Source: Actinomycetota bacterium | GTDB taxonomy: Bacteria; Actinomycetota; Actinomycetes; Nanopelagicales; Nanopelagicaceae | Direction of reading: 5' to 3' | Assembly: GCA_026392825.1 (NCBI GenBank) | Contig: JAPLBF010000020.1 | Location: 18,648-74,504 of the forward strand | Length of the DNA stretch: 55,857 nucleotides | Part shown: positions 17,723-26,273 of the stretch, piece by piece | Layout: each line of letters begins with the position of its first letter | Numbering within the stretch: position 1 is the stretch's first letter | Translations under genes and position numbers: made by a program | The notes under the pieces: generated by a model | The model's database searches: none | Seen by the model: only the letters and a program-made list of their open reading frames with translations | Told to the model about the DNA's origin: nothing

Positions 17723-19180
17723 ATGTTTGATTCGCTATCTACCAAATTAACCGGAGCGTTTTCATCACTTCGCTCTCGCGGCAAGTTAAGCTCTTCCGAT
17801 ATCGAAAATACTTGCGAAGATATACGTTCTGCTCTACTTGAATCTGACGTTGCGCTCTCGGTAGTTGATTCCTTTATTGATTTAATCCGCGAAAAGTCAC
17901 TAGCGGCCCTACCGACTCTTCAATCTGGAAGTAGTCAAGCCCAAGCAATTTTTGAGATAGTTAATTCAGAATTAATTGAGATCCTTGGGGGAGCGGCGCG
18001 ACGAATTCGCTTCGCCAAAAACCCACCCACCGTCATTATGTTGGCAGGCTTGCAAGGTGCGGGTAAGACAACTCTTGCTGGAAAATTAGCAAAGTTTTAT
18101 TTGGATCAGGGCAATACTCCGCTATTAGTTGCATCAGATCTACAACGCCCCAACGCTGTTACTCAGTTACAAGTTGTGGGTGAGAGCGTCGGAGTTCCAG
18201 TCTTTGCCCCTGAACCAGGTAACGGTGTTGGAGATCCGGTAAAGGTGGCAGAGCAAGCGTTAGCGTTTGCAAAGACCAAACTTCACAACATGGTTATCGT
18301 CGATACCGCAGGTCGTTTAGGTGTAGATCAAGAGTTAATGCAGCAGGCGATCAAGATTCGCAATGCGGTTAAGCCAGATGAAATCTTGTTTGTGGTCGAT
18401 GCAATGATGGGCCAAGATGCGGTTCGCACTGCTAAGGCCTTCCAAGATGGCGTCGGATTCGATGGCGTCGTTTTAACAAAGCTAGATGGAGACGCACGCG
18501 GTGGTGCTGCGCTTTCAATCGCAAAGTTAACTGGCCAGCCGATTATGTTCTCTTCAAATGGTGAGAAGCTAACTGATTTTGATATTTTCTATCCAGAACG
18601 TATGGCCTCGCGCATTCTCGGAATGGGCGATGTGGCAACTCTTGCTGAACAAGCAAAGAAAGCGCTCGACAGTGATTCTTCTGCAAAGATGGAAGAGAAG
18701 TTCGCACGCGGCGATGACTTCACTCTAGAAGATTTCCTCGAACAGTTAGAGGCGATGTCCAAGATGGGTTCTATGTCTAAATTGCTGGGTATGTTGCCAG
18801 GTGCGGGGGCGATGAAGAAACAGATCGAAAACTTTGATGAATCTGAGATTGTGCGAACTAAGTCGATCGTTCAATCAATGACACCTCTCGAGCGACGAGA
18901 TCCTAAAGTTTTAAATGGTTCAAGACGTGCGCGTATCGCTCTCGGTGCTGGGCGCAAAGTTCAAGATGTAAATTCTCTTGTAGATAAATTTTCAGCAGCT
19001 CAGAAAATGATGCGTCAGATGCGCAATGGTGGCCGGATGCCACCTGCTATGGCGCAAAGTATGGGTATGCCTGCCGGAATGGGGGCGGGTCCAATTTCTT
19101 CGAAAAAGGCACAGGCTCCGGCTAAGAAGAAGTCGAAGTCAGGTAACCCCGCAAAACGGGCCGCTGAAGAACGTGGATAA
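17723..19180 (+). CDS. ffh: Signal recognition particle protein Ffh (SRP54)
   Basis: Ffh binds signal sequences of nascent membrane and secreted proteins and docks with FtsY. The 485-aa protein has the N domain (LSSSDIENTCEDIRSALLESDVAL), the G domain with GLQGAGKTTLAGKLA, DTAGRLGVD and TKLDGDARGGAA, and the methionine-rich M domain from about residue 330 (MSKMGSMSKLLGMLPG). It ends in a Lys-rich tail. No clear ribosome-binding site precedes the ATG; the inverted repeat at 17670-17715 takes that place. The gene order ffh-rpsP-khpA-rimM-trmD is conserved. Confidence 0.97.
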   Translation: MFDSLSTKLTGAFSSLRSRGKLSSSDIENTCEDIRSALLESDVALSVVDSFIDLIREKSLAALPTLQSGSSQAQAIFEIVNSELIEILGGAARRIRFAKNPPTVIMLAGLQGAGKTTLAGKLAKFYLDQGNTPLLVASDLQRPNAVTQLQVVGESVGVPVFAPEPGNGVGDPVKVAEQALAFAKTKLHNMVIVDTAGRLGVDQELMQQAIKIRNAVKPDEILFVVDAMMGQDAVRTAKAFQDGVGFDGVVLTKLDGDARGGAALSIAKLTGQPIMFSSNGEKLTDFDIFYPERMASRILGMGDVATLAEQAKKALDSDSSAKMEEKFARGDDFTLEDFLEQLEAMSKMGSMSKLLGMLPGAGAMKKQIENFDESEIVRTKSIVQSMTPLERRDPKVLNGSRRARIALGAGRKVQDVNSLVDKFSAAQKMMRQMRNGGRMPPAMAQSMGMPAGMGAGPISSKKAQAPAKKKSKSGNPAKRAAEERG

Positions 19181-19227
19181 GCGCTCAATTTCGTATCTGC
19201 ACGCGTTAATGGCAAGATTAGCGTCCT

Positions 19228-19273
19228 GTTGCGGGGCCCTCTACCCCCACAACATCCATATCCAAAGTTGGAT
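19228..19273. other. Two palindromic elements in the ffh-rpsP gap
   Basis: The 158-nt gap holds GTTG-c-GGGG (19228-19236) pairing with CCCC-a-CAAC (19245-19253), and the palindrome ATCCAA-AG-TTGGAT (19260-19273). No T-run follows either one. They may end the ffh transcript or be operator or leader elements for the ribosomal protein operon. Nothing else is recognisable in the gap apart from the rpsP ribosome-binding site. Confidence 0.4.
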
Positions 19274-19338
19274 CTAGTAAGTGCGCACCCCGCTGCACAA
19301 GCTTTAGATACGACACACTTTTTAGGAGCACTACTTCT

Positions 19339-19749
19339 TTGTCTACAAAAATTCGCTTAATGCGCATGGGAAAGATCCGCACACCATTTTTCCGCATCGT
19401 CGTAACAGATTCACGTAAAGCCCGTAACGGTCTATCAATTGAAGAAATTGGTCGTTACGTTCCAGGACAAGAGCCATCAATCATGGAAGTTAACTCTGCG
19501 CGCGCTCAGTACTGGCTCGGCGTAGGAGCACAACCAACAGCCGCTGTAGAGGCGATCTTTAAGGTCACTGGCGACTGGCAGAAGTTCAAGGGTCTTCCTG
19601 GAACTGAAGGAACACTTAAATTTGCAACACCAAAGCCAGCTAAGAGCATCGCTTACGAAGCCGCTGTTAAGCAAGCAATGGATGAAACCAAAAGAAGGCG
19701 CAACAACTATGAAGAAGAAGGCGCAAGAGAAGTTAGCTGCAAAAGCTAA
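19339..19749 (+). CDS. rpsP: 30S ribosomal protein S16, with frameshifted C-terminal tail
   Basis: The first ~110 residues are a normal S16 ([46 protein letters not shown]). Translation starts at TTG 19339 with TAGGAG 11 nt upstream. After VKQAMDE (about 19684) the frame changes character: it reads [12 protein letters not shown] and stops at 19749, while the +1 frame continues as [20 protein letters not shown] and an Ala/Glu/Val/Thr-rich tail to 19903. Actinobacterial S16 proteins normally carry such a basic-then-acidic tail. An extra A in GATGAAACC explains the shift. The ribosomal core is intact. Confidence 0.9.
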   Translation: MSTKIRLMRMGKIRTPFFRIVVTDSRKARNGLSIEEIGRYVPGQEPSIMEVNSARAQYWLGVGAQPTAAVEAIFKVTGDWQKFKGLPGTEGTLKFATPKPAKSIAYEAAVKQAMDETKRRRNNYEEEGAREVSCKS

Positions 19750-19903
19750 TCCTGTGCCGGTAGAAGAAGTAGTTGTGCCAGAAGCAACTGCGACCGAAGT
19801 GGTTGTGTCCGAACCAACTGCGACCGATGTGGTGGCAGAGGTTCCAGCGGAAGTTGCGACTGCAGACGTTGTGGTTGACACCACAGATGCGGCTGCCGAA
19901 TAA
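19684..19903 (+). pseudogene. Out-of-frame remainder of the S16 C-terminal tail
   Basis: The frame from about 19684 to the TAA at 19901-19903 encodes [16 protein letters not shown] followed by PVPVEEVVVPEA and repeated ATATEVV / TATDVV units. It lines up as the natural extension of S16 once one base is removed near 19685. It has no credible start of its own and ends 2 nt before khpA. It is best read as the detached tail of rpsP, from a real frameshift, a sequencing error, or much less likely programmed frameshifting. Confidence 0.7.
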
Positions 19904-19905
19904 CA

Positions 19906-20145
19906 ATGATGGACGAAGCTCTCGAGCACCTCGTTAAAGGAATCGTTGATAATCCTGAAGATGTCATCGTTAAGGAAAAGACTCACCGTCGCGGCACAAC
20001 TCTTGAAGTTCGTGTCAATCCTGAAGATATCGGCAAGGTAATTGGCCGTAACGGTCGCACTGCGAAGGCGCTACGAACAGTCGTAAGCGCAATTGCAGGA
20101 CGCACAGTTCGTGTTGATCTCATCGATACCGACGAGGCTCGTTAA
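19906..20145 (+). CDS. khpA: KH-domain RNA-binding protein KhpA
   Basis: The 79-aa protein is a single KH domain with the GXXG loop in IGRNGRTAKALR and the start EALEHLVKGIVDNPEDV typical of the small KH protein encoded between rpsP and rimM. KhpA acts with KhpB/Jag in RNA binding and cell-size control in Gram-positive bacteria. Two adjacent ATG codons (19906 and 19909) could serve as start. rimM begins 5-14 nt downstream, so the genes are co-transcribed. Confidence 0.93.
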   Translation: MMDEALEHLVKGIVDNPEDVIVKEKTHRRGTTLEVRVNPEDIGKVIGRNGRTAKALRTVVSAIAGRTVRVDLIDTDEAR

Positions 20146-20159
20146 CTCTCTTGTCAGGT

Positions 20160-20669
20160 ATGCGCCTAAACGTAGGTCGCATTGGTCGTGCTCACGGAAT
20201 TCTTGGTGAAGCAACCATTGAAGTCCGCACCGATTTAGCAGAAGAACGTTTTGCTATCGGCGCACAACTTGAAACAGATAACCACGGGAATTTAATTGTG
20301 GTTTCTGCGCGCGTGCATAATGGAATTTTGCTGCTGGGCTTTGACGGATATACCGACCGCAATGCCATTGAAAAATTGCGTGACGTCCTTCTTTTTGCTC
20401 AAGTAGATATCGATGAACCCGGCTTCGAAGAAGATGATTACCACGTCTTGCAACTTATTGGGTGCCAGGCTTATCTCGTTGATGGCGACCTAGTAGGTGA
20501 AGTTACCGAGGTTCTCAACCTTCCAGGTCAAGATGTACTTTCAATTAAGACCGAATCTGGTGAAATTCTAATTCCATTTGTTCACCAACTAGTACCTGTT
20601 GTAGATATAAAGGCTAAACGCATGACGGTTATCCCACCAGATTTTTACGAGAGCGAGGCTAGTCAGTGA
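20160..20669 (+). CDS. rimM: Ribosome maturation factor RimM
   Basis: RimM binds S19 in the 30S head and assists 16S rRNA processing. The product starts MRLNVGRIGRAHGILGEATIEVRTD, the family N-terminus, and contains the PRC-barrel part in the second half (LIGCQAYLVDGDLVGEVTEV, then EILIPFVHQLVPVVDI). I chose ATG 20160 because the family begins directly with M-x-L-x-VGR; TTG at 20151 in the same frame would add three residues. Neither start has a good ribosome-binding site, so coupling to khpA translation is likely. The stop overlaps trmD by 4 nt. Confidence 0.93.
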   Translation: MRLNVGRIGRAHGILGEATIEVRTDLAEERFAIGAQLETDNHGNLIVVSARVHNGILLLGFDGYTDRNAIEKLRDVLLFAQVDIDEPGFEEDDYHVLQLIGCQAYLVDGDLVGEVTEVLNLPGQDVLSIKTESGEILIPFVHQLVPVVDIKAKRMTVIPPDFYESEASQ

Positions 20670-21349
20670 AAATTGATGCGATCACAATCTTTCCTGAGTA
20701 CTTTGCTCCAGCACAACTCTCCCTACTCGGTAAAGCGCAAGAGAAAGGCCTAGTCGAGTTACAAATTCGCGATTTACGATCTTTCACAAACGATAACCAC
20801 AACACAGTAGACGACACCCCTTACGGTGGTGGCGCCGGAATGGTGATGCTTCCCGAAATCTGGGGCCAGGCGCTTGATCCACTTTTGATTTCAGATGTTG
20901 ATCTGATCATTCTGACACCAGCTGGAAGTCGCTTTAATCAAAAAATGGCAGAGGAATTTTCAAAGAGTAAGCACTTGGTATTTGCCTGTGGGCGTTATGA
21001 AGGAATTGATGATCGCGTTAGGCAACACTATTTGGGCGAGGGCTACGCAAAAGCTGGTGTTCGAGTCCACGAAGTTTCAATCGGTGATTACGTCCTTGGT
21101 GGGGGAGAAGTCGCTTCACTTGTAATTATTGAGGCGATCACTCGTTTGATTCCAGGGGTGATTGGAAATCCTGATTCGCTGACAGAAGAATCACATAATT
21201 CTGATGGATATTTGGAATACCCCAACTTTACAAAGCCACAAGAATGGCGCGGAATTAGCGTTCCTGAGATTCTATTAAGTGGAAATCATGGCGAGATTGC
21301 AAAGTGGCGCGAATTACAGGCAGAAGAACGCGCCAAAAGGACCAATTGA
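20666..21349 (+). CDS. trmD: tRNA (guanine37-N1)-methyltransferase
   Basis: TrmD makes m1G37 in tRNAs, which prevents +1 frameshifting. The 227-aa SPOUT protein has the knot motifs FACGRYEGIDDRV and SIGDYVLGGGE and the start MKIDAITIFPEYF. The start is GTG overlapping the rimM stop. rplS usually follows trmD in actinobacteria; here a fatty-acid desaturase gene follows under its own promoter, so rplS is either elsewhere or displaced. Confidence 0.96.
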   Translation: MKIDAITIFPEYFAPAQLSLLGKAQEKGLVELQIRDLRSFTNDNHNTVDDTPYGGGAGMVMLPEIWGQALDPLLISDVDLIILTPAGSRFNQKMAEEFSKSKHLVFACGRYEGIDDRVRQHYLGEGYAKAGVRVHEVSIGDYVLGGGEVASLVIIEAITRLIPGVIGNPDSLTEESHNSDGYLEYPNFTKPQEWRGISVPEILLSGNHGEIAKWRELQAEERAKRTN

Positions 21350-21374
21350 CTCGTCAGTAACCTGACTTCTCCCG

Positions 21375-21386
21375 TAGCGTTCTCCT
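21375..21386 (+). promoter_or_regulatory. -10 box upstream of the desaturase gene
   Basis: TAGCGT at 21375-21380, exactly 6 nt before the ATG at 21387, indicating a leaderless mRNA. Just upstream is a small inverted repeat GTCAG-TAAC-CTGAC (21353-21366). Confidence 0.5.
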
Positions 21387-22355
21387 ATGAGTGATGAGAC
21401 GGCAAAGATTCAAGCGAGATTGATTCGTGATCTAGAACCTGTCGTTGCAGTTGAACTCGAGCGTCATTTATCGGTTCAAAAAAATTGGTATCCACACGAG
21501 TATGTCCCATGGTCAGAAGGTCGTGATTATGCCGGACCGCTAAATGGAGATGCTTGGGAAGCGAAAGATTCGCGTTTAACCCCGGTTGCGCAAGATTCCT
21601 TAATATTAAATCTGCTTACCGAAGATAATTTGCCGAGCTATCACACTGAAATTGCAATTTCGATGGGTCGCGATGGAGCGTGGGGAAATTGGATTGAGCG
21701 ATGGACCGCCGAAGAAGCGCGCCACGCAATCGTAATTCGCGATTACCTAATGGCCACGCGCGGTGTCGATCCTTATCAGTTGGAAGATCTACGTATGGCA
21801 CATATGTCACTGGGTTATCAGACGCCGTACGAGAACGATATGTTGCACACCATTGCCTATGTTTCATTTCAAGAGCTAGCAACCAGAATCTCTCACCGAA
21901 ATACTGGAAAACTTTCTGATGACCCGATCGCAGAAAACATGATGCAACGAGTTGCTCTCGATGAAAATCTTCACATGCTCTTTTATCGCAATACGCTTTC
22001 AGCGGCGCTTGATATGGAACCAAATGCGGCGATGCGGGCTATTGCAGATGTAGTAACTAATTTTGATATGCCGGGTGCAAATATGCCTGGCTTCGGTCGC
22101 AAAGCAGTGCAGATTGCCCTTGCCGGAATTTATGATCTACAGCAACACCTAGATGATGTTGTTTCTCCAGTCCTGCGCGCTTGGAACGTTTTTGAAAGAA
22201 ACGATCTATCTGGCGATGGGTTGGTGGCACGCGATGAACTCACCGCCTTTATGGAAAAATCTGGAAAAGAAGCGGCGATCTTTAATGATAAACGCGAAAT
22301 CCACTTTGAAAAACTCATAGCTCGCGGTCAATCACCAATTCGTATTCAAAAGTAA
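21387..22355 (+). CDS. Acyl-ACP desaturase (soluble di-iron type)
   Basis: The 322-aa protein belongs to the plant-type stearoyl-ACP desaturase / mycobacterial DesA family, which inserts a cis double bond into acyl chains carried on ACP. It has the two iron-ligand motifs EEARH (in WTAEEARHAIVIRDYL) and DENLH (in VALDENLHMLFYRN), and the N-terminal WYPHEYVPWSEGRDY typical of the family. No membrane segments are seen, so it should be a soluble ferritin-like helical bundle. It would adjust membrane fluidity. A segment near residues 273-284 looks like an EF-hand loop, but the family has similar sequence there. Confidence 0.9.
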   Translation: MSDETAKIQARLIRDLEPVVAVELERHLSVQKNWYPHEYVPWSEGRDYAGPLNGDAWEAKDSRLTPVAQDSLILNLLTEDNLPSYHTEIAISMGRDGAWGNWIERWTAEEARHAIVIRDYLMATRGVDPYQLEDLRMAHMSLGYQTPYENDMLHTIAYVSFQELATRISHRNTGKLSDDPIAENMMQRVALDENLHMLFYRNTLSAALDMEPNAAMRAIADVVTNFDMPGANMPGFGRKAVQIALAGIYDLQQHLDDVVSPVLRAWNVFERNDLSGDGLVARDELTAFMEKSGKEAAIFNDKREIHFEKLIARGQSPIRIQK

Positions 22356-22365
22356 TTTTCAACGA

Positions 22366-22377
22366 TAGATTTACCCT
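22366..22377 (+). promoter_or_regulatory. -10 box upstream of the amidotransferase gene
   Basis: TAGATT at 22366-22371, 6 nt before the ATG at 22378, with no ribosome-binding site. Confidence 0.5.
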
Positions 22378-23118
22378 ATGTGCAGATTACTCGGCTATGT
22401 GAGCAATGAAGAGCGCACCTTTGTCGATGTAGTGGGCGAAGGTTTTGAGAACTTCGTCGAACTATCAAAAGAGCATAAAGACGGTTGGGGCATATCAGCT
22501 AGTTCCGCAGAAAATGGGAAAACCACTTTGGTCAGAGATCTGACTTTGGCAGCTGAAAGTGAAAAGTTCAAAGAATCAGCAAATGGATTAAAGACCGATG
22601 GTGCGCTTTTGCACTTACGCCTTGCTTCAAAGGGGCTGGCGGTAGATTTAAAAAATAACCATCCATTTGTGCACGGAGAGTTCTCGTTTATGCACAACGG
22701 AACGATCAAATCTATTAGTGAGATAGAAAAGCTTCTTGACCCACGATATATATCGCAATTAATCTCAACGACAGATAGCGAGCGATATTTTTATGCGATT
22801 CTCACTGCGGTAGAAGAACTGGGGTTGCTGGAAGGCGTCCGTAAAGCCGTACGCACAATATCCGCTAACTTTGATTTTACGAGTATAAATTGCATGCTTC
22901 TTTCAACAGACTATTTGGTTGCGGTATGCGAATTCAATGAAAGAGATTCCACCGAATGGACAGTTGACAGCCATTATGAACTCCGCTACAGCGCTGAGGA
23001 GGGCGTGGTTAAAGTGGCATCGACAGGTTGGGGTAAAGACCATTGGAGCCGCCTGCCAAATCATTCAATTCTTATGGTCAATCGCCATAATTTAACTTTT
23101 GAGGTTTTACCTCTCTAA
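22378..23118 (+). CDS. Class II glutamine amidotransferase domain protein
   Basis: The 246-aa product begins MCRLLGYVS. The Cys at position 2 becomes the N-terminal nucleophile after removal of Met, as in the YafJ/EgtC-type glutamine amidotransferases (Ntn hydrolases). Other family parts are [19 protein letters not shown] and FMHNGTI. There is no synthase domain, so the amide acceptor is unknown. EgtC of ergothioneine synthesis is related, but no egt genes are nearby. It stands alone between the desaturase and miaB. Confidence 0.85.
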   Translation: MCRLLGYVSNEERTFVDVVGEGFENFVELSKEHKDGWGISASSAENGKTTLVRDLTLAAESEKFKESANGLKTDGALLHLRLASKGLAVDLKNNHPFVHGEFSFMHNGTIKSISEIEKLLDPRYISQLISTTDSERYFYAILTAVEELGLLEGVRKAVRTISANFDFTSINCMLLSTDYLVAVCEFNERDSTEWTVDSHYELRYSAEEGVVKVASTGWGKDHWSRLPNHSILMVNRHNLTFEVLPL

Positions 23119-23127
23119 ACACCGCGT

Positions 23128-23140
23128 TACTCTTGCCTAT
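23128..23140 (+). promoter_or_regulatory. -10 box upstream of miaB
   Basis: TACTCT at 23128-23133, 7 nt before the ATG at 23141. It would drive the miaB-miaA-dapF-hflX operon as a leaderless transcript. Confidence 0.45.
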
Positions 23141-24559
23141 ATGACCCGCACGTATACAGTCGAAACTTATGGCTGCCAGATGAACGTTCATGATTCTGAA
23201 CGCATCGCCGGGCTCTTAGATGAAGCCGGATACCTTCCTGTTGAACCAGGTGTTCAGGCAGATATCGTGGTTTTTAATACCTGCGCTGTTCGTGAGAACG
23301 CCGATAACAAGCTATATGGCAATTTAAGTTTCTTGGCGCCGATTAAGAAGGCGAATCCAAACATGCAGATTGCGGTGGGCGGATGTTTGGCGCAGAAAGA
23401 TCAATCCATAATTTTGAAGAAAGCTCCCTACGTTGATGTGGTCTTTGGTACCCATAACGTGGGCTCGCTTCCAGTTCTATTAGAACGAGCGCGCATTGAA
23501 GAAGAATCTCAGATCGAAATCCTGGAAGCGCTTGAACATTTCCCATCAACGCTGCCCGCCCGCAGGTTTTCGGCCTTTACTTCTTGGGTATCTATCTCGG
23601 TCGGTTGCAATAACACATGCACCTTCTGCATCGTGCCTACTTTAAGAGGAATTGAGAAAGATCGTCCTGCCGTTGATATTTTAAAGGAGATTCGCGCGCT
23701 GGTTGATCAAGGAGTAATTGAAATTACTCTGCTTGGCCAGAATGTAAATGCCTATGGAGTCGATTTCGGAGATAGAAGCGCATTTGCTAACTTGCTCCGT
23801 GAATGCGGAAAAATTGACGGACTGGAACGAGTTCGTTTTATGTCACCACATCCCCGAGATTTTACGGATGATGTAATTGAAGTCATGGCGAACACAAAGA
23901 ATGTAATGCCGCACTTGCATATGCCTCTGCAATCAGGTTCCAATCGCATCCTGCAAGAGATGCGTCGTTCTTACAGAACTAGCCGTTATTTAGGGATATT
24001 AGATCGAGTGCGTCAAGCGATGCCCGAAGCGATGATTACGACCGACATAATCGTAGGATTTCCGGGTGAAACCGAAGAAGATTTCCAAGCGACAATGGAT
24101 TTAGCAACGCAGGCACAATTTGCTGCGGCTTACACATATAAATATTCAATTAGGCCCGGTACACCAGCCGGTGCAATGGCCAATCAAGTTTTGGCAGAAG
24201 TAGTTGGCGAACGCTACACGCGACTACACGAGCATCAACAGGCAATATCACTCGGTGTAAATCAGCGTTCAATTGGCACCAAACACCGTGCACTTGTTTC
24301 TGAAGTTGAGGGTCGACGAGATGCGGCGCAATCGCGACTTACAGGTAAGACAGAAGATTTCCGCCTTGTTCACTTTGATGCGGTTAGTGAGGCCAGACCA
24401 GGTGATTTTGTTGATCTAACGATCACTGATGCATCTGCGCATTACTTAATTGGGCGGGAAGAGGCACATATAGAAACTCGAGGGGGAGATGCATTTGCTG
24501 CACGAGAAGCAAAGGTTGGCCCACAACCAACAATGCTCGGAATCCCCAAGGTGAAATGA
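23141..24559 (+). CDS. miaB: tRNA-2-methylthio-N6-dimethylallyladenosine synthase
   Basis: MiaB is a radical-SAM methylthiotransferase that adds a methylthio group to i6A37 of tRNA, acting after MiaA. The 472-aa protein has the N-terminal UPF0004 domain ([14 protein letters not shown]), the radical-SAM cluster motif CNNTCTFC near residue 160, and a C-terminal TRAM domain. The start at 23141 gives the usual [13 protein letters not shown]; an upstream in-frame start at 23099 lies inside the preceding gene. The stop overlaps miaA in ATGA. Confidence 0.96.
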   Translation: MTRTYTVETYGCQMNVHDSERIAGLLDEAGYLPVEPGVQADIVVFNTCAVRENADNKLYGNLSFLAPIKKANPNMQIAVGGCLAQKDQSIILKKAPYVDVVFGTHNVGSLPVLLERARIEEESQIEILEALEHFPSTLPARRFSAFTSWVSISVGCNNTCTFCIVPTLRGIEKDRPAVDILKEIRALVDQGVIEITLLGQNVNAYGVDFGDRSAFANLLRECGKIDGLERVRFMSPHPRDFTDDVIEVMANTKNVMPHLHMPLQSGSNRILQEMRRSYRTSRYLGILDRVRQAMPEAMITTDIIVGFPGETEEDFQATMDLATQAQFAAAYTYKYSIRPGTPAGAMANQVLAEVVGERYTRLHEHQQAISLGVNQRSIGTKHRALVSEVEGRRDAAQSRLTGKTEDFRLVHFDAVSEARPGDFVDLTITDASAHYLIGREEAHIETRGGDAFAAREAKVGPQPTMLGIPKVK

Positions 24560-25464
24560 AGACGATAGTTATCTGTGGCGCTACCGCTACAGGCAAAAGT
24601 GATTTAGCGGTTGCGTTAGCACAGGAAATCGGCGCGGAGATTATTAACGCTGACTCAATGCAGATCTATAAAGGTATGGATATCGGGACCGCCAAACTTG
24701 TACCTGCTGATCGAGGTGGGATCGAACACCACATGTTGGATATTTTGGCAGTTACTCAGGATTCTACGGTTGCTTGGTATCAAGAGTTAGCTCGGCAGTC
24801 AGTTACAGAAATTCATAGCCGTGGAAAACCTGCAATTATTGTTGGAGGTACCGGTCTCTACATTAAGTCAATACTGGATGATTTAAATTTCCCAGACACA
24901 GATGCGGCCATTCGACAGAAGTTAACCGAGGAAGCGAAAGAGTTTGGAATCATTCAGTTATTTCAACGACTAGAGCAATTAGATCCTGCAGCGGCGGCCG
25001 CGATAGATCAGCAAAATGAACGAAGAGTAATTCGCGCACTGGAAGTCATTGAAATTACAGGAAAACCATTTACCGCAAATTTACCGCGCGAAGATAGCTC
25101 TCTCTATCCCGATGCCCTTCAGTTCGGACTAGTTATGGACCGAGCAGAACTTGGGGCGCGCGTGGAGGCACGTGTAGATCGTATGTGGGAGGCGGGCTTT
25201 GTAGCTGAGGTAGATAGATTGATAGATGAAGGAATTACGAAGGCCACAACTGCGCGGCGTGCCTTAGGTTATGCGCAGATCATCACAATGCGTAATGGAG
25301 ATATCTCCGAAGATTTAGCTATTGAAGAAACAAAGCGAGCTACGCGCCAATATGTCAGACGACAAGAGACCTGGTTCTCTCGAGATGCGCGAATTAAATG
25401 GATATCCCCAACGCAACCGCGACTCGAAACGGTGCTGGAGAAGATAAACTCATCACCATCATGA
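24556..25464 (+). CDS. miaA: tRNA dimethylallyltransferase
   Basis: MiaA transfers a dimethylallyl group to A37 of tRNAs reading UNN codons; MiaB then modifies the product. The 302-aa protein starts with the P-loop [17 protein letters not shown], then [17 protein letters not shown], a substrate segment [11 protein letters not shown] and the C-terminal RRALGYAQI and [12 protein letters not shown] motifs. The dimethylallyl donor comes from the isoprenoid pathway that dxs starts. Both ends overlap neighbours by ATGA. Confidence 0.96.
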   Translation: MKTIVICGATATGKSDLAVALAQEIGAEIINADSMQIYKGMDIGTAKLVPADRGGIEHHMLDILAVTQDSTVAWYQELARQSVTEIHSRGKPAIIVGGTGLYIKSILDDLNFPDTDAAIRQKLTEEAKEFGIIQLFQRLEQLDPAAAAAIDQQNERRVIRALEVIEITGKPFTANLPREDSSLYPDALQFGLVMDRAELGARVEARVDRMWEAGFVAEVDRLIDEGITKATTARRALGYAQIITMRNGDISEDLAIEETKRATRQYVRRQETWFSRDARIKWISPTQPRLETVLEKINSSPS

Positions 25465-26273
25465 TTAATTCTGTAATCGGCACATACGGACATGGCACCG
25501 AAAATGATTTTGTTCTCGTCTTTGATCCGTCTGATGAAATTTCTATAACTACCGCTCAGACAGCGGCAATCTGCAATCGCGAAACAGGAATCGGCTCTGA
25601 TGGGCTGATTCGCATCACAAAGCGGGATGAAAAATGGTTTATGGATTACCGCAATGCCGATGGATCTCTGGCTGAAATGTGTGGCAATGGAATTCGGGTG
25701 ATGGCTCGTTACTTGGTAGAACGCGGACATCAGCCAGAAGGAATCTTCGCGATTAACACCCGAGATGGAATCAAACATTTACGAGTGCCTAAGGTCGATG
25801 ACATATCCGTAAATATGGGCAAAGTTAGCGATGAGAACGAAGAGATCACCGCATCAGTTGAGGGTAAAATTTGGAATGGATTCAATATAAATGTAGGAAA
25901 TCCGCATGCAGTTGTGTTTGTCGAAAAAATTGAAGATGTCGGATCACTTAAAGATGCTCCGGTGGTGCGACCAAAAGATACTTATCCTGAAGGCGTCAAC
26001 GTTGAGTTCGTTGAAATAATGCCCAATCACGAAGCCAAGATGCGCGTGCACGAACGGGGCAGTGGTGAAACTAAATCTTGCGGCACCGGCACCTGTGCGG
26101 TTGCATTGGCCGCAACCATGCAACTGAAAGAGAAGCTGCCAGCTCGTTGGGTTATATATCCTCCGGGCGGACGGTTAGTTGTAGATATCGATCCACATTC
26201 AAACGCAACTTTGACGGGACCGGCTTTATTGATTTCAGATCACGATTTGACTCCTTTTTTGCAGGATGCATGA
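25461..26273 (+). CDS. dapF: Diaminopimelate epimerase
   Basis: DapF converts LL- to meso-diaminopimelate for lysine and peptidoglycan synthesis. Starting at ATG 25461 (ATGA overlap with miaA) gives 270 aa beginning [19 protein letters not shown], as in the family; a start at 25398 would add residues encoded inside miaA. The two catalytic cysteines are C74 in AEMCGNGIRV and C207 in KSCGTGTC. The miaB-miaA-dapF-hflX order is typical for actinobacteria. Confidence 0.96.
   Translation: MINSVIGTYGHGTENDFVLVFDPSDEISITTAQTAAICNRETGIGSDGLIRITKRDEKWFMDYRNADGSLAEMCGNGIRVMARYLVERGHQPEGIFAINTRDGIKHLRVPKVDDISVNMGKVSDENEEITASVEGKIWNGFNINVGNPHAVVFVEKIEDVGSLKDAPVVRPKDTYPEGVNVEFVEIMPNHEAKMRVHERGSGETKSCGTGTCAVALAATMQLKEKLPARWVIYPPGGRLVVDIDPHSNATLTGPALLISDHDLTPFLQDA

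Noticed and set aside
19477-19986. 169-aa open frame antisense to rpsP
   Set aside because: Low-complexity Thr/Ser translation of the Ala/Val/Glu tail on the other strand.
22203-22238. EF-hand-like loop DLSGDGLVARDE in the desaturase
   Set aside because: It fits the calcium-loop pattern, but desaturase homologues have similar acidic sequence here as part of a helix, so chance resemblance is more likely than calcium binding.
26078-26269. Longer HflX start inside dapF
   Set aside because: The ATGA overlap at 26270 matches the rest of the operon, and the added residues are an out-of-frame reading of dapF.
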